Counted from the first letter of the stretch, positions 1 through 10,400 are shown. The stretch is DNA of 64,000 bases from Nemertoderma westbladi (GCA_032718475.1 JAUCBJ010006691.1:102275-166274), one strand, 5' to 3'. Numbers and translations: made by a program. Notes: generated by a model not told the origin, from the sequence alone.

Positions 1-486
1 ACCCCAGAGCTGCCGCGACCCGTGGTATACTGACTGCGCGGCGCTAAACGGTCTATAAACCCGAGGAGTTGACTCTTAGCAACCCCGGGGTCACCCATCA
101 AACAGATGTTGATAGACCCACGAATCTTCATACCTTTAGGATTCCTGTCGACTCCACCAACTAGGAGTAACAACAACGCCTTCTTTATATCCTCGTGTCC
201 GTAAATCTCTGGGGCTATCGATATCGCGAGTTTATCGTAGAAGTCTTCCTCGTTGACGGCCGCCTCCAACTCTTCCTCAGTGAGATCCCCCACCTCGGCT
301 TCTTCGTCTTCCGTTTTGTTGATCCGGACGATCCGATGGCAGTCCAGGAAGGTTTCTGAGAGCAGCCCGGATTGCATCGCGCGGAAGCCCTCCTTGACGG
401 AGGGCATAAAGACCCCGGTTACCAGGACGTGGTTGCCTGGTTCCGCGCACCGTGTGTTCTCCCCCCGTGCGTGGATTGTAAGCAAC
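1..486 (-). CDS. MCM7: MCM7 exon 3 (partial; ATPase core begins here)
   Basis: MCM7 is a subunit of the MCM2-7 replicative helicase, acting in the nucleus on replication origins and forks. Read on the minus strand, this exon follows an acceptor (TATAG) ending at 487 and completes the arginine codon split with exon 2. It continues the second half of the N-terminal domain and enters the AAA+ core: the segment [13 protein letters not shown], then [20 protein letters not shown], and the Walker A motif GDPGVAKS at about 72-95, followed by [17 protein letters not shown]. The window edge cuts the exon before Walker B and the arginine finger. The order and spacing fit animal MCM7 throughout. No frameshift or stop is seen. 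The rest of the gene lies beyond position 1. Confidence 0.96.
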
Positions 487-494
487 CTATAAGG

Positions 495-1050
495 CAAAAA
501 GTAAAGTAACAAGGAAATAAAGTAGAGTAACAAGGAAGTAAAGTAGAGTAAGAAGGCAATAAAGTAGAGTAATGAAGCAATAAAGTAGAGTAACAAGAAA
601 ACCAGTTAAATAACTGGGAGCAAATCTTGGGATAGGAGTAGCGCCCACCCCTACCCTCGGGTAGCAGCTATCGAAAGAGGAGCCTTCGGGTAGCCTCCGG
701 CTTCGGCCGACTGTTTGCTTGAACAAGGAAATAAAGTAGAGTAAGAAGGCAATAAAGTAGAGTAATGAAGCAATAAAGTAGAGTAAGAAGGCAATAAAGT
801 AGAGTAATGAAGCAATAAAGTAGAGTAACAAGGAAATAAAGTAGAGTAAGAAGGCAATAAAGTAGAGTAATGAAGCAATAAAGTAGAGTAACAAGGAAAT
901 AAAGTAGAGTAAGAAGGCAATAAAGTAGAGTAATGAAGCAATAAAGTAGAGTAACAAGGAAATAAAGTAGAGTAAGAAGGCAATAAAGTAGAGTAATGAA
1001 GCAATAAAGTAGAGTAACAAGGAAATAAAGTAGAGTAAGAAGGCAATAAG
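495..1050. repeat. 21-bp minisatellite in MCM7 intron 2
   Basis: Tandem units of 21 bp built on AAAGTAGAGTAA come in three variants (ending ACAAGGAAAT, GAAGGCAAT and TGAAGCAAT types) that alternate, giving a 63-bp higher-order period. The array is split in two (about 495-597 and 722-1050) by an inserted element. It lies wholly inside MCM7 intron 2 (487-1342). Long minus-strand frames across it (LLYFI or STLL-type repeats) come from the repeat and are not coding. From 1051 to 1342 the intron holds AT-rich sequence with nothing else recognised. Confidence 0.9.
598..721 (-). mobile_element. Short SINE-like insertion, single-core copy
   Basis: A 124-bp segment interrupts the 21-bp minisatellite and is flanked by the direct repeat AACAAG (592-597 and 722-727), as expected for a retroposed or transposed insertion. 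Read on the minus strand it runs from a segment rich in GGCCGAAGCCGGAGG, through one core carrying GGTAGGGGTGGGCGCTACTC, to a tail with TTTGCTCCCAGTTATTTAAC. The same start, core and end occur in the same order on the plus strand in intron 1 (2208-5250), where the core is amplified. No protein is encoded. A SINE-like origin is inferred from size and target duplication. I see no convincing Pol III boxes. Confidence 0.7.
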
Positions 1051-1342
1051 TAAAGGAAAAAATACGAGAATTGTTAACAGTAATTAAATGTATTTGTCGA
1101 AACAGAACATTGTTTTTCATATTTGGGCGATTTAAAATAATTCGAACGAAAGAAAGCTAAAGAAAGGGTAGTGAGTTCAATTATTAACAATTTAGATATA
1201 AAACAAATCCCCATATGTGGCAACACTAAGAAACAATACAAGTTGAAAGTTAATTTAATTAAACTTATAATTTGCTCTCAAAAGACAAGCTTTGTATTAT
1301 TTCTATGAACTGACTGCTCATCTATAGCTCGATGAAACCCAC

Positions 1343-1692
1343 CTAGGTATATTCCCTACAGGAACATTATCGGAATGTTCCTGAATCTTTAGTTCCTGAA
1401 ACTTGACGAACTTTGAGCCGCGCGTCTGCAGATAGAGGCGGCCCCCCGACCGGTTACTCCGACACTGGGTCGACTTGCAGACGGCTTCCGGCATGAAGGT
1501 CATCCCGCCCCCCACCGGTTGGTAGGTCTCGCACCCGCACTGGTCGCACGTGTACGTGGCCACCTGTATCATCGGTTTCACCTCAGTGCATCGGGTCACT
1601 ATACCCCGGATGGTAACCAGTCTACCGATATCCTTACTGCCGATATCCCGGATAACAGCGGGTTTATCCAAGGAACGGGCCTTTAAGTAAAC
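1343..1692 (-). CDS. MCM7: MCM7 exon 2 (OB fold with zinc finger)
   Basis: Minus-strand exon with acceptor CCTAG just above 1692 and donor GTGGGT starting at 1342; it starts in phase 0 after exon 1 and ends two bases into an arginine codon. It encodes the start of the MCM N-terminal OB domain ([15 protein letters not shown]) and the C4 zinc finger, with cysteines in YTCDQCG and, about 20 residues on, VCKSTQC. It then reads [20 protein letters not shown] and [13 protein letters not shown], a signature of MCM7. The zinc finger supports double-hexamer contacts in MCM2-7. No internal stop is present up to the donor. Confidence 0.96.
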
Positions 1693-2207
1693 CTAGGGAA
1701 ATTAATCGAACCTATTAGAGTAAGACTGAGTAGATATTAAATGAGAGTGAACTAGAAAATTCCTTCAGCTAATAGAGTACCTGTGTCCTGGGCACTTTGT
1801 CTGTTCATGGAATTTTTACTTTACATATTTAACCACAAGCGTTTCTGTTTAATAAAGTCCCCGTCGGTATTAGACTATTAACCCACTTACTTTTCTACGC
1901 TATACAGATGTTTCTTGCTATTTACATAATTAGTGGGGCATTAGTTAATATAATAATGGCGCCTGTTATACAAGGAACGGTAACGGTATATAATGGGGCC
2001 AATTTACTGCACTAAGCTCGGCTACTATAAATATAAAATACAGCGCAATTATGTGGCCAACCCCCGGGAAGGTGAGAAAAACTTTGTCGGTTATTTATAT
2101 AATTAAAGCAAAAAATTACAAAATAATGTTTTATATGTTTATTTGATATCAATGAAATCTGATCATTAGTTGATATCACAGCATGTGGTTTGATATCGAT
2201 AAAGCTG
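1693..2207. other. MCM7 intron 1, 3' part, no feature recognised
   Basis: AT-rich intronic sequence between exon 2 and the amplified array. I see no exon, RNA gene or clear repeat in it. Confidence 0.6.
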
Positions 2208-5200
2208 CAAGCAGAAATCGGTCGAGGCCGGAGGCGCGGAGGCGACCCGAAGGCTCCTCCTTCGATAGCTGCTACCCGAAGGTAGGGGTGGGCGCTACTC
2301 CTATCTGTTACCCGAAGGAAGGTTGGTGTGGGCGCTACTCCTATCTGCTACCCGAAGGTAGGGGTGGGCGCTACTCCTATCTGTTACCCGAAGGAAGGTT
2401 GGTGTGGGCGCTACTCCTATCTGTTACCCGAAGGTAGGGGTGGGCGCTACTCCTATCTGCTACCCGAAGGCAGGGGTGGGCGCTACTCCTATCTGTTACC
2501 CGAAGGAAGGTTGGTGTGGGCGCTACTCCTATCTGTTACCCGAAGGAAGGTTGGGATGGGCGCTACTCCTATCTGTTACCCGAAGGAAGGTTGGGATGGG
2601 CGCTACTCCTATCTGTTACCCGAAGGTAGGGGTGGGCGCTACTCCTATCTGTTACCCGAAGGAAGGTTGGGATGGGCGCTACTCCTATCTGTTACCCGAA
2701 GGCAGGGGTGGGCGCTACTCCTATCTGTTACCCGAAGGAAGGTTGGGATGGGCGCTACTCCTATCTGTTACCCGAAGGAAGGTTGGTGTGGGCGCTACTC
2801 CTATCTGTTACCCGAAGGTAGGGGTGGGCGCTACTCCTATCTGCTACCCGAAGGCAGGGGTGGGCGCTACTCCTATCTGTTACCCGAAGGAAGGTTGGTG
2901 TGGGCGCTACTCCTATCTGTTACCCGAAGGAAGGTTGGGATGGGCGCTACTCCTATCTGTTACCCGAAGGAAGGTTGGGGTGGGCGCTACTCCTATCTGG
3001 TACCCAAAGGAAGGTTGGTGTGGGCGCTACTCCTATCTGTTACCCGAAGGTAGGGGTGGGCGCTACTCCTATCTGCTACCCGAAGGCAGGGGTGGGCGCT
3101 ACTCCTATCTGTTACCCGAAGGAAGGTTGGTGTGGGCGCTACTCCTATCTGTTACCCGAAGGAAGGTTGGGATGGGCGCTACTCCTATCTGTTACCCGAA
3201 GGAAGGTTGGTGTGGGCGCTACTCCTATCTGTTACCCGAAGGAAGGTTGGTGTGGGCGCTACTCCTATCTGTTACCCGAAGGTAGGGGTGGGCGCTACTC
3301 CTATCTGCTACCCGAAGGTAGGGGTGGGCGCTACTCCTATCTGCTACCCGAAGGCAGGGGTGGGCGCTACTCCTATCTGCTACCCGAGGGTAGGAGTGGG
3401 CGCTACTCCTATCTGCTCTGCTACCCGAAGGTAGGAGTGAGCGCTACTCCTATCTGCTCTGCTACCCGAAGGCAGGGGTGGGCGCTACTCCTATCTGCTA
3501 CCCGAAGGCAGGGGTGGGCGCTACTCCTATCTGTTACCCGAAGGAAGGTTGGTGTGGGCGCTACTCCTATCTGTTACCCGAAGGAAGGTTGGGATGGGCG
3601 CTACTCCTATCTGTTACCCGAAGGAAGGTTGGTGTGGGCGCTACTCCTATCTGTTACCCGAAGGTAGGGGTGGGCGCTACTCCTATCTGCTACCCGAAGG
3701 TAGGGGTGGGCGCTACTCCTATCTGGTACCCGAATGTTGGTGTGGGCGCTACTCCTATCTGCTACCCGAAGGTAGGGGTGGGCGCTACTCCTATCTGCTA
3801 CCCGAAGGCAGGGGTGGGCGCTACTCCTATCTGCTACCCGAGGGTAGGAGTGGGCGCTACTCCTATCTGCTCTGCTACCCGAAGGTAGGAGTGAGCGCTA
3901 CTCCTATCTGCTCTGCTACCCGAAGGTAGGGGTGGTCGCTACTCCTATCTGCTACCCGAAGGTAGGGGTTGGCGCTACTCCTATCTGTTACCCGAAGGAA
4001 GGTTGGTGTGGGCGCTACTCCTATCTGCTACCCGAAGGTTGGTGTGGGCGCTACTCCTATCTGCTACCCGAAGGTAGGAGTGGGCGCTACTCCTATCTGC
4101 TACCCGAAGGTAGGGGTGGGCGCTACTCCTATCTGCTACCCGAAGGTAGGAGTGGGCGCTACTCCTATCTGTTACCCAAGGTAGGGGTGGGCGCTACTCC
4201 TATATCTGCTACCCGAAGGTTGGGATGGGCGCTACTCCTATATCTGCTACCCGAAGGTAGGGACGGGCGCTACTCCTATCTGCTACCCGAAGGTTGGTGT
4301 GGGCGCTACTCCTATCTGCTACCCGAGGGTAGGGGTGGGCGCTACTCCTATCTGCTACCCGAGGGTAGGAGTGGGCGCTACTCCTATCTGCTCTGCTACC
4401 CGAAGGTAGGGGTGAGCGCTACTCCTATCTGCTCTGCTACCCGAAGGTAGGGGTGGTCGCTACTCCTATCTGCTACCCGAAGGTAGGGGTTGGCGCTACT
4501 CCTATCTGCTACCCGAAGGTAGGGGTGGGCGCTACTCCTATCTGCTACCCGAAGGTAGGGGTGGGCGCTACTCCTATCTGCTACCCGAAGGTAGGGGTGG
4601 GCGCTAATCCTATCTGCTACACGAGGGTAGGGGTGGGCGCTACTCCTATCTACTATTATACCCGAAGGTAGGGGTGGTCGCTACTCCTATCTGCTACCCG
4701 AAGGTAGGGGTGGGCGCTACTCATATCTGCTACCCTTATGTAGGGGTGGTCGCTACTCCTATCTGCTACCCGAGGGTAGGTGTGGGCGCTACTCCTATCT
4801 GCTACCCGAGGGTAGGTGTGGGCGCTACTCCTATCTGCTCTGCTACCCGAAGGTAGGGGTGGGCGCTACTCCTATCTGCTACCCGAAGGAAGGGGTGGTC
4901 GCTACTCCTTATCTGCTACCCGAAGGTAGGGGTTGGCGCTACTCCTATCTGCTACCCGAAGGTAGGGGTGGGCGCTACTCCTATCTGTTACCCGAAGGTA
5001 GGGGTGGGCGCTAATCCTATCTGCTACACGAGGGTAGGGGTGGGCGCTACTCCTATCTACTAGCCGAAGGTAGGGGTGGGCGCTACTCCTATCTGCTACA
5101 CGAGGGTAGGGGTCGGCGCTACTCCTATCTGCTACCCGAGGGTAGGTGTGGGCGCTACTCCTATCTGCTACCCGAGGGTAGGAGTGGGCGCTACTCCTTT

Positions 5201-5250
5201 CCCTTGTTTTGCTCCCAGGAATTCAACTGGTACTCATTTTATCGACCCCG
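2208..5250 (+). mobile_element. SINE-like element with core amplified into a 36/40-bp array (MCM7 intron 1)
   Basis: The left flank (2208-2275) matches the start of the 598-721 element: GGCCGGAGG, then CCCGAAGGCTCCTCCTTCGA. The right flank (about 5195-5240) matches its end (TTTGCTCCCAG, then TCAACTGGTACTC). Between them, about 2.9 kb holds roughly 75 tandem cores of 36 bp (CTACCCGAAGGTAGGGGTGG type) or 40 bp (with GGAAGGTTGGTGT). Two-base inserts such as an extra CTCTG and TATATC occur in the 3' third. Because 36- and 40-bp units mix, all plus frames open for long stretches (GATPICYPK-type repeats). These are not genes. The array is intronic and antisense to MCM7. Confidence 0.85.
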
Positions 5251-5400
5251 GAAGTGGCTACTGACCGGATCCAATCACCGGACCCTCTAAATACCGTATT
5301 CTGGTATTAAAGCTTTATATTTGATTTTGATTTATAATTTACCTGTGTACTATTAATTGGCCGTACCCTTTTTGTGACCGGACCCATATTCTTGTGACAT

Positions 5401-5465
5401 GTGTTAACTTTCGTTTATTGTTTTGGTTCCCCCAATAAGCCTCTGTAACCTTCCCCTTCAAATGG
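5401..5465 (+). repeat. Copy of a dispersed repeat with GTTTATTGTTTTGGTT
   Basis: The stretch GTTAACTTTCGTTTATTGTT, followed by TTGGTTCCCCC and CTGTAACCTTCCCCTT, matches other copies near 8893, 16343 (inverted), 45360 (inverted) and 51585 (inverted). It lies in MCM7 intron 1. Confidence 0.5.
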
Positions 5466-5544
5466 CAAATGGGTCCGGTAAAAATGAAAATGGCAATGGG
5501 TTCGGTCAAAATGGTAATGGGTCCGGTTGGAGTGCATCTGTAGT

Positions 5545-5565
5545 GGGGGGGGGGGGGGGGGGGGG
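5545..5565. repeat. Poly(G) run, 21 nt
   Basis: Uninterrupted G run in MCM7 intron 1, 16 bp from the exon 1 donor. On the MCM7 sense strand it is poly(C), placed just after the 5' splice site. Confidence 0.95.
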
Positions 5566-5581
5566 TGATGGGGTCACTCAC

Positions 5582-5992
5582 CTCGAACCGCTGCGTCAGC
5601 TCTGACGGATACTTGTTCCTCGCACTCGCGTCGCCAACCTCTGCGTGTCGTTGGTCCGACATCAACCGATGCTGGATGTAAACATCCAACGGGTCCCGAT
5701 GCTCCGGCTCGTGGGTCTTATACTCCGGGAGCAGCGAATCGACGGCCTCCGCGAACAGCCGAGTGTAGCGAGTGGCGTTCCGTTCCACACGAGTAGCTAG
5801 TTCGGGCTCAGCGTCCGCCAGATGGTCCAGGTCTACCGTGATGGCGGTGTCCTCTCGGTGTGCCAGACGTGTCAGCGCCCGGCCGTAGATGAAGTCTTTT
5901 GGAGCGCCCCCACCCGATTCTACGTGGTATTCGCATAGGAACTTGCGACATAGTTGTCCGTCATCCTCGTAATTGGGTCGAGTGAATGCCAT
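5582..5992 (-). CDS. MCM7: MCM7 exon 1 (N-terminal domain)
   Basis: The first coding exon of MCM7 begins at an ATG at 5992 and encodes 137 residues up to donor GTGAGT at 5581. The start MAFTRPNYEDD is followed by KFLCEYHVESG, then the family segments RLAHRED, VDLDHLADAEPEL, YTRLFAEAVDSLLPEYK and DVYIQHRLM, ending YPSELTQRFE. This is the MCM N-terminal helical A domain, of the length expected for MCM7. Exon 2 continues in phase with [18 protein letters not shown]. The frame runs on past the donor into intron, adding proline-rich residues encoded by the poly(G) run; those are not part of the protein. The upstream region (5993-6060) has no obvious TATA box. Confidence 0.96.
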
Positions 5993-7030
5993 TATTGTTA
6001 CCGGAACTCAATAAATACTCGGTTTGCTACCGCGGCTGGGTACAGGGGTAGAGGCGATAAAATATACGTTTATAATTTAATGAATAATCTGACAGTAAGA
6101 ACAGGCTGGCTGGCAGCGTGGCAGGCCTAATTAATTGCTAATACTGTACGATATTATACTGTACGATACTGTACTATATTATATATGATATATAAGACGA
6201 TATTAGATTGTTAGAGGCCAAATGTACAGGCGGAGATGACGAGAACAACGAGGCTTGTAAAGGAGACGAGTTATACAGTTATTTCACTAAACTCATCATA
6301 AACGAACAGATGTTTTATTTTGTTCAGTAGCTGTAGCGGTACGGGGATGTTTATATCGGCTATATAATTTGGCGACCTGTTACAGTGTTAGGCGGAGGCC
6401 CTATACTTCTATACAGCTATACCGTACATGAGCGCAACAGGAACAAGGGAAAACTTACCCTGGTAAAAATGTACCCGGCCGAAAATGTACCTTGTAATAT
6501 TGGGTACGTTTCCACTAGGGATGTCCCGGAATCGATATTTTGATTCCGGCCGGAACCGGAATTCAACATGCCGGAATACCGGCCGGAACCGGAATTTTCT
6601 ATAATTAATGAAATACACTAAATGACCCATGAAACTTTACAATTTTTTGTGAACCAAATTGATTTTTTCAATATCTACAGCTAAGTTTGCTAATGAGATG
6701 AATCAGAACCTTGGGAGAATTAAGGTGGGTGGACACACCCACCTTGCGTGGCGTACACGGCTAGCGCAACGAGGTTTGTCAGTTTGTAATAGGCGAGTGA
6801 CAGTACGAGTATCGGTCAGCAGGTACTGACTGAATCAAAACGATCAGTTATATGTGAAACACCGGGTGAAAGGCGACATCCTTTCTCTCTCTGCAGCTCT
6901 GTCTCTATCTCTCTCTCTCTATCAGTCTATTGGGATTGGCTGTTCACTGGTACATGTACGGCAGCAAAGGCTATGCTATACTGCTATACCCAGCTGCCAT
7001 ACCAGCCCAGCATGCCGGCTGACCGGTATG
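5993..7030. other. Intergenic, upstream of MCM7
   Basis: AT-rich sequence with palindromic CCGGAATTCCGG-like clusters (about 6525-6600) and a short TCTCTC tract near 6885. The MCM7 promoter must lie at its left end, but no specific element is recognisable. No KIF3B exon is seen. Confidence 0.5.
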
Positions 7031-7162
7031 CTGAGGGCTGGCAAAGTAGGTTTTTGTAAACCTAGGTTTTTGGAAACCTAGGTTTTTGGAAACCTAGGTT
7101 TTTGTAGATTTTTGTCAAAAACCAAAAATTTGAAAAAAGCCTAAAACTAGGTTTTTAGGCGG

Positions 7163-7310
7163 TCCTACTAATTACCCAACTTTACCCAAATCTACCCAAC
7201 TTTACCCAAACTTACCCAACTTTACCCAACTTCACCCAACTTTACCCCACTTTACCCAATACCACCCAACTTTACCCAATCGAATACCCAACTACCTATC
7301 TGCCGACCAG
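7163..7310 (+). repeat. TTTACCCAAC tandem array, left copy
   Basis: Degenerate tandem ACCCAACTTT units preceded by GGTCCTACTAATT and followed by ATACCCAACTACCTATCTGC. The same boundary and order occur in reverse orientation at 9085-9275, so the two are inverted copies of one element. Confidence 0.75.
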
Positions 7311-7469
7311 TGATGCAATACCGTACAGCAGAAGGCTTACTTACTTTTACTACAGTACCCATAGGTCGCTTAATGTGTATACACGGCTGCACGGTACACC
7401 ATGCAGCCATGGAGCCATGCAGCATGCAGCCATGTATGAATCTGTGAATGGTTTGTATCAGTGGGGTCC

Positions 7470-7625
7470 TACTAAATACTGAAATACTACAAAAAGCACA
7501 AAACAAGCACAAAAAAGCACAAAAAAGTCAAGAAAAGCACAAAAAAGCACAAAAAAAGCACAAAAAAGCACAAAAAAGGTAAAAAAAAGCACAAAAAAGT
7601 AAAAAAAAAAGCACAAAAAAGCAAA
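7470..7625 (+). repeat. AAAAAAGCAC array, left arm of an inverted pair
   Basis: Begins GGTCCTACTAAATACTGAAA and continues with AAGCACAAAA units that include distinctive interruptions (GTCAAGAAAAGC, AAGGTAAAA). The same interruptions occur in the same order in reverse at 8560-8722, giving near-identical arms of about 150 bp about 0.95 kb apart. Confidence 0.85.
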
Positions 7626-8108
7626 CTGATCGTTTATTGAGCTTGTAATAGAACAGATGATAGAAGCAATATCATGTAGTGCAGTAGTGTCTAGGCTACC
7701 GGAAGGATAATCACATGTCCAGTATGCTTTCATGTCATATAGCTGCCAGTCTGCCAGTGAGTGAGCACCAGCACGAGCAATTACATAGGTAAGGTACAGC
7801 CCTACCACGAGCACCCAAGTGCAATATCAGGCTAATGTCAGAATGTAAAGATGGTTCAATTCAAATATCAGGATAGAACTTATAATACTGTAATAGACTT
7901 TGTTATTGTCAGATTGTCACATTATGTCAACTTATCAGCGTTCTGGTTAATTACTTTAATTTATTCACCGATAAATCGACATACTGTACAATTATCACAT
8001 CACGGTCTGCCCGAACCTCTCGAGTGGGTGATCGATAACGTCTGAGGACAAGTATGATGATATTAGTCGTAGTCATACTTGCAAGAATCTCGCTTAGGTC
8101 GGAACTGC
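7626..8108. other. Loop region between inverted arrays, no gene recognised
   Basis: Low-complexity-poor AT-rich DNA between the two arms. Short open frames here have no recognisable domain. Confidence 0.4.
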
Positions 8109-8172
8109 CTTGGTCAGTTGGTTACGATATCTGCGTCTGTTGGAAACACAGTTCCTGCCTGGGTTTAACCAC
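8109..8172 (+). repeat. tRNA-derived SINE fragment
   Basis: The A-box-like TTGGTCAGTTGGTTACGATA is followed about 45 bp on by a degenerate B box in CTGGGTTTAACC. The spacing and order resemble a tRNA head. The acceptor stem is absent, so it is not a functional tRNA. Confidence 0.45.
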
Positions 8173-8559
8173 TGCTGTTGTAACACTACTGTATACTTTG
8201 AAATTTCTATAACTGCCAGATTGTTTGCAATGTTGTTTAGGAGTTCATGCGTACTTATCTTATATGTCAATATTCTATTTTATTTTACCTTAACTAACGA
8301 CCCCCATGAGTGCCTTAGATCCTGGGTGTTCTTTCCCACGATCGTAATTTACTGTAGTTTTATTAAGCTATTAATCTATACTGTATGTGTTTTATTATGT
8401 TTATTTTCTTATTATATTTATTATGGTTATTTACATACTGTAGGTCAGAACATTGCAAATTAATCAATCATAGGCGTATGGGTTACCTTCGTATGTGGGG
8501 GGTGTCTGTAACAATATCTCTTATATTTCCCCCCCCCCCCCCATGTCTCTTGATATGAG

Positions 8560-8722
8560 AATGTTTTTTTGTGCTTTTTTTTACTTTTTTGTGCTTTTTT
8601 TCACCTTTTTTGTGCTTTTTTGTGCTTTTTTTGTGCCTTTTTGTGCTTTTCTTGACTTTTTTGTGCTTTTTTGTGCTTGTTTTGTGCTTTTTGTAGTATT
8701 TAGTAGGACCCGTATCAGTGCA
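8560..8722 (-). repeat. AAAAAAGCAC array, right arm of an inverted pair
   Basis: Reverse copy of 7470-7625, ending GTAGTATTTAGTAGGACCC. A short poly(C) run (8529-8542) lies just to its left. Confidence 0.85.
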
Positions 8723-8892
8723 GTACAGTAGTGTAGGCCTATATAGACCTGTATGGCTTCATGTTTATACAATCATACTCCAGTACAGTACTTATAATCA
8801 TAACATAACACATTCAGACATCAATAAAATTATCAATATGGCTGTATGAGGGTGCATTTCGGGGTGGTGATGTTCTATAGAATAGACTTTAG

Positions 8893-8985
8893 TTTATTGT
8901 TTTGGTTAGAATAACGTGCCACTATAACCTGTTCCTTTCCCTAAATTGAGAATTTAACATTCAGGTTGAGATATGCATCAAGTTT
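8893..8985 (+). repeat. Dispersed repeat with GTTTATTGTTTTGGTT
   Basis: Reads GTTTATTGTTTTGGTTAGAA, then AACCTGTTCCTTTCCCTAAA and TTGAGAATTTAACATTCAGG. The same ordered blocks occur in reverse at 16343-16430. Confidence 0.7.
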
Positions 8986-9084
8986 CCCCCTGCAGCCCTG
9001 CCTCCACTCCATTCAGCCATTGCAGCATTGGCAGATTGGATATGGTAGATAGGCCTAACTACTGCAAACTAATTGATTAGGCCT

Positions 9085-9275
9085 AGGTCAGTAGGTGATC
9101 GATTGGCAGATTGGGTAATGGATTGAAATGATTGGGTAAAGTTGGGTGGTATTGGGTAAAGTTGGGTAAAGTGGATTGGGTAATTGATTGGGTGAAGTTG
9201 GGTGGTATTGGCTAAAGTGTGGTAAAGTTGGGTAAAGTTGGGTGGAGTTGGGTAAAGTTGGGTATTTAGTAGGAC
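9085..9275 (-). repeat. TTTACCCAAC tandem array, right (inverted) copy
   Basis: Reverse-strand copy of 7163-7310: GGTCCTACTAAATACCCAAC at its 3' edge, and ACCCAATCTGCC at the other. Confidence 0.75.
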
Positions 9276-9299
9276 CCTTTTTAGGTTTTTGAACACAAT

Positions 9300-10310
9300 A
9301 GGTAACTGAATAAAGAGCCAACTTGCTTGTTTTTTGAAAATTTCTGATGACAAAAATAGTTTGGTTCCATGCATGAAACCCTCAGACTTAAGACTTTTTG
9401 AGTTTCTGCCTTTAACTAAGCCGATAATAAAACCTCACTGCTGGCAGGGTGCAGGGGCAGCTGGACTGACTAATATTACCCTCCCCTATCCCTTTTTAAA
9501 AAACAAAAATCAAATCGATTATTTTAATATAGGCCTATTGTAGGATTACCGGTATCTACTGATGCTGTATTTGTATATGGTGCTGTATAAAATATAATCT
9601 TGAACAAATGCGGCCCCATATCATTTATCTAACCATCATAACAAATGAACTGATGAACCAATCAAGCTCAGGTAGTCCAGTAGTCAGGTCAATCTTCAAT
9701 CTAATCAATCATTATACAAATACAGTCTGACATAAATACTACAAAAACCTAGCAATAACATTCAAAAACCTGCAAAAAACTTCCAAAACCTGCAAAAACC
9801 TATCAAAAACCTAATTTTTGTTTTGAAAAACCTACGGTTTTTGCCAGACCTGGAGGCCTACTGCCTGACTGCTACAGTGCTATATGAATAAATTGATGTG
9901 AAAAATTGAAATAAACTACAGAACTAATGAGTAATGACTGAATGACGAACCCGAGAACCCGACTTCATTATATAAAATGTAAGGAATGGAGGAAGTTTTG
10001 TTAGGATGACTAGTGTCTTGTACCCCAAATATGGGTAGGCCTACCGTACGTTATTGATCGGGAACGTTTTAACTGAGGTTTGTTTTGACCTGTAGTAACC
10101 TGCTGCCATCAGCTATGGGTGATCTTCCACAGTAAACCCTTACACTCTGTTTCCCAAGTTGACTTGCATGCCTTGGTTCCCATTCTGCCATTTATCTGTT
10201 TATCGACCACTGCAGCACTGAAGGATGAAAGCCATGGTTGGGCTAAACTGCAGAATTTAAAGCACTGTGCCCAAACAGTCAGACAGTGACTGCCCCATCT
10301 CAGCATCTAC
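9300..10310. other. Gene-free stretch with a CAAAAACCTG array
   Basis: Between about 9740 and 9845, short degenerate units of CAAAAACCTGCAAAAAC form a small array preceded by ATAAATACTAC, a relative of the boundary motif of the neighbouring arrays. The remainder shows nothing recognisable. Confidence 0.5.
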
Positions 10311-10315
10311 AGATC

Positions 10316-10400
10316 TAGGGATCGAACCAGGGCTTCCTAATTGGAAGCCTGGCACCTGGAAGCCCAGGAATCTGGGAATGTCACCACTAGACTGCTACAT
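10316..10400 (-). repeat. tRNA-derived SINE fragment
   Basis: On the minus strand, GCAGTCTAGTGGTGACATTC (a tRNA-Glu/Asp-like A box) precedes CCTGGTTCGATCCCTAG, which contains a perfect B box. The region between is longer than in a tRNA, and no acceptor stem is visible. It is therefore a SINE or tRNA pseudogene rather than a tRNA gene. Confidence 0.6.

Noticed and set aside
487-1120. Overlapping minus frames of LLYFI and STLL repeats
   Set aside because: Translations of a 21-bp minisatellite inside MCM7 intron 2.
2183-5264. Long plus-strand open frames of GATPICYPK/GRYSYLLPEGR repeats (up to 293 codons)
   Set aside because: All three plus frames are open over the same array because units of 36 and 40 bp mix. 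The array lies in an MCM7 intron and no unique flanking coding sequence exists.
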